This document shows positions 6,204 through 9,985 of a DNA stretch of 9,985 nt, piece after piece. The translations under genes were made by a program, and so were the position numbers. The notes below the pieces were generated by a model. That model had not been told where the DNA came from and did no database searches. It saw nothing but the letters and a program-made list of their open reading frames with translations. The DNA is taken from positions 1 through 9,985 of the forward strand of contig JAQGOE010000057.1 of NCBI GenBank assembly GCA_028293725.1, given 5' to 3'. Positions within the stretch are counted from its first letter, which is position 1, and every line of letters begins with the position of its first letter. The stretch comes from Gammaproteobacteria bacterium (GTDB lineage Bacteria; Pseudomonadota; Gammaproteobacteria; Steroidobacterales; Steroidobacteraceae).

Positions 6204-7115
6204 TCACCGGATTCGAGGCCGAGCTTGGGCGAGCGCGTCGTCAAGCATCTTGATCAGCGCCGCACGCTCGTACGTGTAGGGTTGGCCTTCGTTCAGCTGG
6301 ATCAACTGCTCGATCTGCTTGCGGATCGTTATCTCTGCCTCACGCTCCTCGGGCACCACGAGGTAGCGGCGCTTCGGAGTGGCCTCGAAGAGTGCCCGCT
6401 CGGTTGCGGCAGCGACCTCGTCGGGCTCCTTGTACTTGCTCCTGTCCGTAAAACGGGTTTCAGCGCCTGTTCGCTGGGTCGAGTTCTTGCCGATATCGGA
6501 TCTATAGTTGCCAGGTTCGATGACGCTGACGGCGACACCGAGGGGTGCGAGGTCCTGTGCAAGCGAATCGGTAAATGCCTCGATGGCGTGCTTGCTCATG
6601 GAATAGGCACTCAGGTCGCGGGCTGCGAGAATTCCCGAAAGAGAGCCGATGTTTGCGATGCGTCCCTTCTGTGCAACAAGCAGCGGCATGAAAGCCTTGG
6701 AAACGCGGTACGGGCCGTAGACGTTCACCTGCATCACCAGATCGAACTCCTCCATCGAGGTGTCAGCCAAGGAACCGATTGCCGCAACTCCGGCATTGTT
6801 CACCAGCCCGTACAGGCCGCGACCCGCATTTGTGATCGTATCGACGGCCGCGCTGACATCCTCAGACTGGGTCACGTCAAGGCGAATTGCCTGAACGTTC
6901 TTGATGGCTGCAAGGGACTTCAGATCTGCCTCCTTACGCGCGCCGGCGTAGACGAAGTAGCCGGCGGCCGCCAGCCGCTCAGTGATCTTGCGCCCAATGC
7001 CGGTACTGGCACCCGTGACCAGCACGGCTTTGGACGGCTTCGGATCCCTGCCCTCTGCGCCAAACACCGTGGGTGCCACGACAAGGATCAGCAACGCTAT
7101 GACGCTACAACGCAT
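6204..7115 (-). CDS. SDR-family oxidoreductase with N-terminal export or anchor segment
   Basis: This is a classical short-chain dehydrogenase/reductase (Rossmann fold, NAD(P)-dependent) acting on an unknown alcohol or carbonyl substrate. From ATG 7115 (303 residues) the cofactor motif TGASTGIG is at 34-41, NNAG at 106-109, and the active-site Ser (NIGS) at 158 with YSMSK at 171-175, so the Ser-Tyr-Lys set is complete. A C-terminal extension, with a helix around KQIEQLIQLNEG, makes it longer than the usual 250 residues. The N-terminus is odd: MRCSVIALLILVVAPTVFGAEG is a credible Sec signal or membrane anchor, rare for an SDR because NAD(P)H is cytoplasmic. A non-cleaved anchor with a cytoplasmic domain is possible. 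GTG 7151 would add 12 residues, and ATG 7115 puts the hydrophobic segment at the start. It is divergent from the MBL-fold gene and bracketed by direct repeat copies B and C. Confidence 0.85.
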   Translation of the reverse strand: MRCSVIALLILVVAPTVFGAEGRDPKPSKAVLVTGASTGIGRKITERLAAAGYFVYAGARKEADLKSLAAIKNVQAIRLDVTQSEDVSAAVDTITNAGRGLYGLVNNAGVAAIGSLADTSMEEFDLVMQVNVYGPYRVSKAFMPLLVAQKGRIANIGSLSGILAARDLSAYSMSKHAIEAFTDSLAQDLAPLGVAVSVIEPGNYRSDIGKNSTQRTGAETRFTDRSKYKEPDEVAAATERALFEATPKRRYLVVPEEREAEITIRKQIEQLIQLNEGQPYTYERAALIKMLDDALAQARPRIR

Positions 7116-7180
7116 ATTAAGTATCCGCACATGGGCTGCCGGCACCCGCACGATACCGGATTATTCGCGATGCGAGGTCA

Positions 7181-7256
7181 CAAGCGTCCGGTTCTGGCCG
7201 ACAGCGCCAGTTCGATGCCGGTCGGTGAAATGACGCTGTCGACCCGAAGGCGACAT
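7181..7256 (+). repeat. Palindromic intergenic repeat, copy C (best-preserved)
   Basis: The 8-base arms CGACAGCG (7199-7206) and CGCTGTCG (7234-7241) are perfect inverted repeats around a 27-base loop. The loop itself holds a smaller paired core (TTC..CCG-GT-CGG..GAA). Outside the arms, GGTTCTGGC and ACCCGAAGG pair imperfectly, giving a stem of about 17 bp. This resembles REP-type elements or degenerate MITEs. It sits about 65 bases before the SDR start, on that gene's upstream side. Confidence 0.85.
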
Positions 7257-7291
7257 TGAGCTGCTCTAAGAGCTGTTATGCATGGATGGAC

Positions 7292-7307
7292 AAAGCGGTC
7301 ATTCACA
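7292..7307 (+). repeat. Satellite 16-mer AAAGCGGNCRTTCRCA, copy 2
   Basis: The sequence reads AAAGCGGTCATTCACA. It lies 37 bases after the right end of repeat copy C, against 36 bases in copy A, which suggests that the repeat and this 16-mer belong to one longer element of roughly 125 bp. Confidence 0.5.
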
Positions 7308-7365
7308 TCGGTTGAGAACCCGTGTACCTTCGTGTGACCTAAGACGAGTTGCACCGTCATTTGGC

Positions 7366-8304
7366 ATGCAGGCAACTGTGGACAGGCGAGGCTTTCTCCG
7401 AGGCGCCGCTGCCCTTGTGACCGCAGCGTCGTGCGCGAACACCAGCAAAGCGCAGACCGGGAAAACCAGACTGATCCTTCTCGGGACAGGTGGCGGTCCG
7501 CGGCCACGAAAGTCGAGTTCGGCGTCCGCCCAAGTCATCATCAGCAACAGCACTGCGTACGTCATCGATTGCGGCAACGGCGTCGCGCGACAGCTCGTCC
7601 TTGCTGACGTGCCCCTCCCTACATTGCGGCACATCTTCCTGACGCACCAGCATTCGGACCACAACGCAGATTATGGGAATCTGATCTGGCTCGCGTGGGC
7701 CGCCGGGCTGCGCACGCGCGTTGATACATGGGGACCACCGCCACTCGCGAAAATGACAAAGCTCTTCTTCGAAATGAACGCCCTCGATATCGACGCCCGG
7801 ATCACGAATGAGGGTAGGGTACCGCTGGTACCGCTAGTTCACGTCCACGAGCTGAACGCTGGCGGTCAAGTCATGCGCGATGAAAATGTGAGGGTGACCG
7901 CAACGCTCGTGCATCATCCGCCTGTCGTTCCGGCGTTCGCCTATCGTTTCGATGCCACCGACCGTTCGATCGTCATTTCCGGCGACACTACGCCGTCCGA
8001 CAACCTTGTGAAACTCGCCCGGGGGGCTGACGTACTCGTGCACGCCGTGCTCTACATACCTGCACTCGATCGCCTAGTCGCTCGTGTGCCAAACGCGACT
8101 GCCCTTAGGGCGAGCATCATGGCTAACCAAACATCAGCAGAAGACGCCGGCCGTGTCGCGCAAGCAGCCGGCGTTAAAACTCTGGTGCTCTCTCATTTCG
8201 TGCCTGCGGACGATCCCGAGGTCACCGATCAGATGTGGATTGATGCAGCCCGCACTTATTTCCGAGGGCCGGTGATCGTTGGCAAGGATCTGCTGGAAAT
8301 ATGA
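7366..8304 (+). CDS. Tat-exported metallo-beta-lactamase-fold hydrolase
   Basis: This is a 312-residue MBL-fold metallohydrolase related in layout to arylsulfatase AtsA, ribonuclease Z and similar enzymes. ATG 7366 places a twin-arginine signal at the N-terminus (DRRGFLRGAAALVTAASC), so export to the periplasm is likely. The signal ends near TAASCA, which is only a poor lipobox. The metal motif THQHSDHN (residues 93-100) supplies HxHxDH. Downstream, LVHHPPVVPAFAYR (about 181-194), ISGDTTPSD (204-212, bridging Asp), and LSHFVP near the C-terminus supply the remaining expected ligands and shape. The opening beta strands (LILLGTGGGPRPR) are typical of this subgroup. The ORF could extend to 7282, but that would bury the Tat motif. 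It is divergent from the SDR, and the pair may act on one compound; that is inference. The substrate is unknown. Confidence 0.85.
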   Translation: MQATVDRRGFLRGAAALVTAASCANTSKAQTGKTRLILLGTGGGPRPRKSSSASAQVIISNSTAYVIDCGNGVARQLVLADVPLPTLRHIFLTHQHSDHNADYGNLIWLAWAAGLRTRVDTWGPPPLAKMTKLFFEMNALDIDARITNEGRVPLVPLVHVHELNAGGQVMRDENVRVTATLVHHPPVVPAFAYRFDATDRSIVISGDTTPSDNLVKLARGADVLVHAVLYIPALDRLVARVPNATALRASIMANQTSAEDAGRVAQAAGVKTLVLSHFVPADDPEVTDQMWIDAARTYFRGPVIVGKDLLEI

Positions 8305-8332
8305 GCGCCGGATGAACGATCTAGCCGCCCGA

Positions 8333-8348
8333 AAAGCGGCCATTCGCA
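8333..8348 (+). repeat. Satellite 16-mer AAAGCGGNCRTTCRCA, copy 3
   Basis: The sequence reads AAAGCGGCCATTCGCA. It lies 29 bases after the MBL-fold gene stop. Unlike the other two copies, it has no palindromic repeat 37 bases upstream, since that space is coding. Confidence 0.45.
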
Positions 8349-8360
8349 GGTGAAAAACCG

Positions 8361-8399
8361 GACCCTCGTAGAGGGTCGGAAACTCCTCCACGCCTGGAG
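8361..8399 (+). terminator. Two adjacent hairpins after the MBL-fold gene
   Basis: GACCCTC (8361-8367) and GAGGGTC (8371-8377) form a perfect 7-bp stem with a three-base loop. CTCCA (8386-8390) and TGGAG (8395-8399) form a 5-bp stem with a four-base loop. They lie 57 bases past the stop codon at 8304. No T-run follows, so a standard intrinsic terminator is not shown; they may instead stabilise the 3' end of the message. Confidence 0.35.
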
Positions 8400-8850
8400 C
8401 GCCGATCCAAACCAATACGCTGGCTCGCTGCCTAGCGTCGCGATGATTCAGCCAGAAGTGTCTTTGGATTTGGGTGAGACCCTTTCAGCCATCTCGTCGA
8501 GATGCACACCATCGAGCCTCCTATAGCAGAGCCTGGCAACAATGGCAGCACTTCCATTAGCCATCCATCAGACTTACCCTGCTTTTTGCCGAGAGCGCCT
8601 GATGGGCGGCGATCGGGCCCGTCTGACCAACCTCGACCCATCGTTGGCAATCACGCCCAGGTGGCGAAAAGGCGCTCTCGACCCAAACCCGCCAGTGGCG
8701 ACCGTCAGCTATCGGGGTAGTCAGTCAGGCCGCGATCAATGCCGCGCGGCGTGCGGAAGCGTCGGTGAACTTGCCGTCACCTCCCGACTGATTTGTCATC
8801 AAAAAGCCTTGAGGCGTACTTTCTGACTCGACGGATTCAGGGGACAATGG

Positions 8851-8895
8851 ATGGCAGGGAAGTTCCCCAATAAGAAGCTGAGCTTGAAGAACTGA
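8851..8895 (+). CDS. Possible 14-residue leader peptide before the DUF998 gene
   Basis: ATG 8851 opens a 14-codon frame (MAGKFPNKKLSLKN) whose TGA ends two bases before the DUF998 ATG at 8898. It has the better ribosome binding site of the two: an AGGGGA at 8839-8844, six bases before the ATG, whereas the DUF998 start has only a weak GAAGAA. Translational coupling or a small attenuator is therefore possible. GGGGA at 8840-8844 can pair with TCCCC at 8864-8868, which would hide that binding site. It may equally be chance, given its size. Confidence 0.2.
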   Translation: MAGKFPNKKLSLKN

Positions 8896-8897
8896 TT

Positions 8898-9596
8898 ATG
8901 ACCAGAGAGAACGTCGGGCAGGTGTCGCGCTCAAAATCGGCGGCCCTCGCAACTGCTGCTATTTGTTGCTTCGCCTACTGCGCACTTGCTCTTTTGCTTT
9001 TGCACTTCTTGCGGCCGGATTACGCTCCCGCAACCAACTTCATCAGCAACTATGCCGTGGGTCGTTACGGCTGGATCATGACGACCTGGTTCCTTGCCAT
9101 GAGCTGTGGCTTGTTGACGCTTGCGCTCGGACTCTATCGCAATGACTTGCGTTCCATCGCCGCTCGCCTGGGCCTGCTACTGTTCGTAGTCGCGTCGATC
9201 GGGCTGGTCGTCTCCGCCATTTATCCCACTGATGCGCCTGGCTCTCCATCAACGCGCTCGGGAGACATTCACGACATGAGCTTCCTCGTGAATGTCGGAA
9301 GCATTTTCATCGCAACCATCCTGCTGTCCGCGAGTTTCGGGAATCACTTGGCATGGCGTTCTTATCGCCGAACCGCTTGGACACTCACTGCCCTGATCTT
9401 GCTCGGTTTCGCTGTCCAGTTTCTTACTCTCCACAAAGGCATGCCGTACGGTCTCGCGAACCGGTTCTTTGTCCTAGTGCTATTTGTGTGGCTGTTCGCG
9501 GTATCTTTTCGATTGCGGGCATTATCGCGCGAGTGGAGCGGGCCGAAGGCTGCTGCTGCGACCGTTACGCGTAGTAAGGGCCCGTCAACCCGCTAG
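8898..9596 (+). CDS. DUF998 family polytopic membrane protein
   Basis: The 232-residue product has six hydrophobic segments, at about 15-38, 58-80, 88-110, 126-146, 158-178 and 188-206. Conserved-looking loops fit DUF998: RPDYAPATNFISNYAVG after helix 1 (39-55), AIYPTDAPG after helix 3, GDIHDMSF before helix 4 (His125), and the basic stretch SYRRTAW before helix 5. The C-terminal 20-25 residues are polar and basic and probably cytoplasmic. The molecular role of DUF998 proteins is not established; I assign none. ATG 8898 is the only start available, since an in-frame TAA lies at 8871-8873 with no start codon between. It seems to be transcribed alone or behind a small leader ORF. Confidence 0.8.
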   Translation: MTRENVGQVSRSKSAALATAAICCFAYCALALLLLHFLRPDYAPATNFISNYAVGRYGWIMTTWFLAMSCGLLTLALGLYRNDLRSIAARLGLLLFVVASIGLVVSAIYPTDAPGSPSTRSGDIHDMSFLVNVGSIFIATILLSASFGNHLAWRSYRRTAWTLTALILLGFAVQFLTLHKGMPYGLANRFFVLVLFVWLFAVSFRLRALSREWSGPKAAAATVTRSKGPSTR

Positions 9597-9918
9597 GCCA
9601 CCGAAAATCTGCATTGTGAATGACCGCAGGGCTGAAGTTAGTGACCGACTCGCCAGAGCAAGATTGCCCATGCACTTCCGAGATGGGCTCCTGCGTGAAG
9701 TCGTCGTGCAGCCTCCCGCCACTCATCAGCCAGCTCGCGATGATGCAAGCGCTCGGTGTCGCTGGATGAATATGCCCTCTATCGAGCCCCAAGACTGTGT
9801 GGAGCGACCCAATCGACTATGACATGGGTGTAGTATGGCGACGATGAAGGGGTAAGCAAATCTTCACCCCGGGCGGCGCGGCAGGCCGCGAACTTAAGTT
9901 GTGTGCCACGTTCTTTTT
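9597..9918. other. Intergenic stretch, no clear gene; inverted repeats
   Basis: Open frames here have no recognised family. One minus-strand frame at roughly 9634-9765 reads DTERLHHRELADEWREAARR and on to GSAWAILLWRVGH with a stop. It looks protein-like but has no start, so it may be a remnant. GGGGT (9849-9853) and ACCCC (9866-9870), CGCGGC and GCCGCG (9877-9890), and the 10-base palindrome AACTTAAGTT (9891-9900) lie in a row. A T-rich run at 9911-9920 is too far from a strong stem to be called a terminator. Confidence 0.35.
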
Positions 9919-9985
9919 TTACACGCGTGCAAAGCAAGCCTTGGCGACAGCCTCGGCGGGCTGGCCTTTAGGACACCGATGACGC
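9919..9985 (-). CDS. Possible C-terminal end of a minus-strand gene running off the right edge
   Basis: Reading inward from the right edge on the minus strand, one frame is open for 21 codons to a TAA at 9919-9921 and ends CPKGQPAEAVAKACFARV. The Ala- and Val-rich, helix-like ending looks like a genuine C-terminus. It is too short to assign, and the other frames are not excluded by length alone. Confidence 0.22.
   Translation of the reverse strand, partial: RHRCPKGQPAEAVAKACFARV

Larger units (their letters stand above)
7116..7365. promoter_or_regulatory. Divergent intergenic region of the SDR and MBL-fold genes
   Basis: Both flanking genes start outward from this 250-base stretch, so it must hold promoters for each, or the two are co-regulated. 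It contains repeat copy C (7181-7256) and the AAAGCGG-type 16-mer (7292-7307). I find no convincing -35/-10 pair on either strand and no clear ribosome binding site at either start. Confidence 0.4.
8305..8897. other. Long intergenic stretch without a convincing gene
   Basis: Nearly 600 bases hold no ORF that I recognise. It begins with a satellite 16-mer and two hairpins, and ends with a possible leader ORF (listed separately). One small minus-strand ORF at 8725-8799 reads MTNQSGGDGKFTDASARR and six more residues, with AAGG about 8 bases upstream of its ATG. It is protein-like but unsupported. On the minus strand around 8432-8530 a frame reads CISTRWLKGSHPNPKTLLAE, which may be a decayed gene. 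No inverted repeats or target duplications of an insertion sequence were found. Confidence 0.4.

Noticed and set aside
6138..7259. 373-codon open frame on the plus strand
   Set aside because: It lies antisense to the SDR gene, whose motifs are complete. The plus frame has no recognisable domain and runs through two repeat copies, so it is a high-GC shadow.
7178..7507. Minus-strand ORF ending in VISPTGIELALSA, with similar peptides at the other two repeat copies
   Set aside because: The shared peptide is only the translation of the reverse strand of the palindromic repeat; apparent protein similarity here reflects DNA repeat identity.
9911..9920. Intrinsic terminator at the T-rich run
   Set aside because: The only stable stem (9877-9890) ends 20 bases earlier, and the GAAC/GTTC pairing adjacent to the run is only four base pairs with a bulge.
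1..9985. CRISPR array, tRNA, rRNA, intact transposase or toxin-antitoxin pair
   Set aside because: No regularly spaced repeats, cloverleaf-like segments, rRNA-like sequence or recognisable transposase, toxin or antitoxin motifs were seen on either strand.

Overview
The window is about 10 kb of high-GC DNA from what looks like a soil or environmental Pseudomonadota. Burkholderiales is my best guess, and a tentative one. The grounds are GC-rich codon use, several exported (Tat or Sec) catabolic-type enzymes, an ACS-type MFS transporter and GC-rich palindromic intergenic repeats. There are no rRNA, tRNA, CRISPR or intact insertion-sequence genes. I see no phage or plasmid backbone genes.

Layout, left to right. 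(1) 1-882: the end of a coiled-coil-rich protein, a small overlapping one-helix protein, and the C-terminal half of an Amj-family lipid II flippase with no N-terminal half. (2) 1172-4026: a Tat-exported amidohydrolase (LigI / galactarolactone-isomerase type), a truncated opposite-strand N-terminal stub of a second amidohydrolase, and a 12-helix MFS transporter. These look like the remains of an uptake and hydrolysis module for an organic acid or lactone. (3) 4027-5392: a gene-poor stretch with repeat copy A, then a CPBP (CAAX-type) membrane protease. (4) 5573-7115, minus strand: a small secreted protein frameshifted near its C-terminus at a CA dinucleotide tract, then an SDR oxidoreductase carrying an N-terminal export or anchor segment. 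The SDR gene is bracketed by repeat copies B and C. (5) 7366-8304, divergent from the SDR: a Tat-exported metallo-beta-lactamase-fold hydrolase, followed by two small hairpins. (6) 8305-8897: nearly 600 bp without a convincing gene, ending in a possible leader peptide. (7) 8898-9596: a DUF998 six-helix membrane protein. (8) 9597-9985: no clear gene, except perhaps the end of a minus-strand gene at the right edge.

The region reads as an eroding, rearranged accessory segment: three broken genes (amj, the second amidohydrolase, the secreted protein) and three same-orientation copies of an imperfectly palindromic repeat of about 75 bp. Four products (amidohydrolase, secreted protein, SDR, MBL hydrolase) carry export signals, so much of its chemistry would be at or outside the inner membrane. 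I found no clear new multi-gene system. The most distinctive items are the repeat family and its satellite 16-mer, the slipped secreted protein, and the exported SDR opposite an exported MBL hydrolase.
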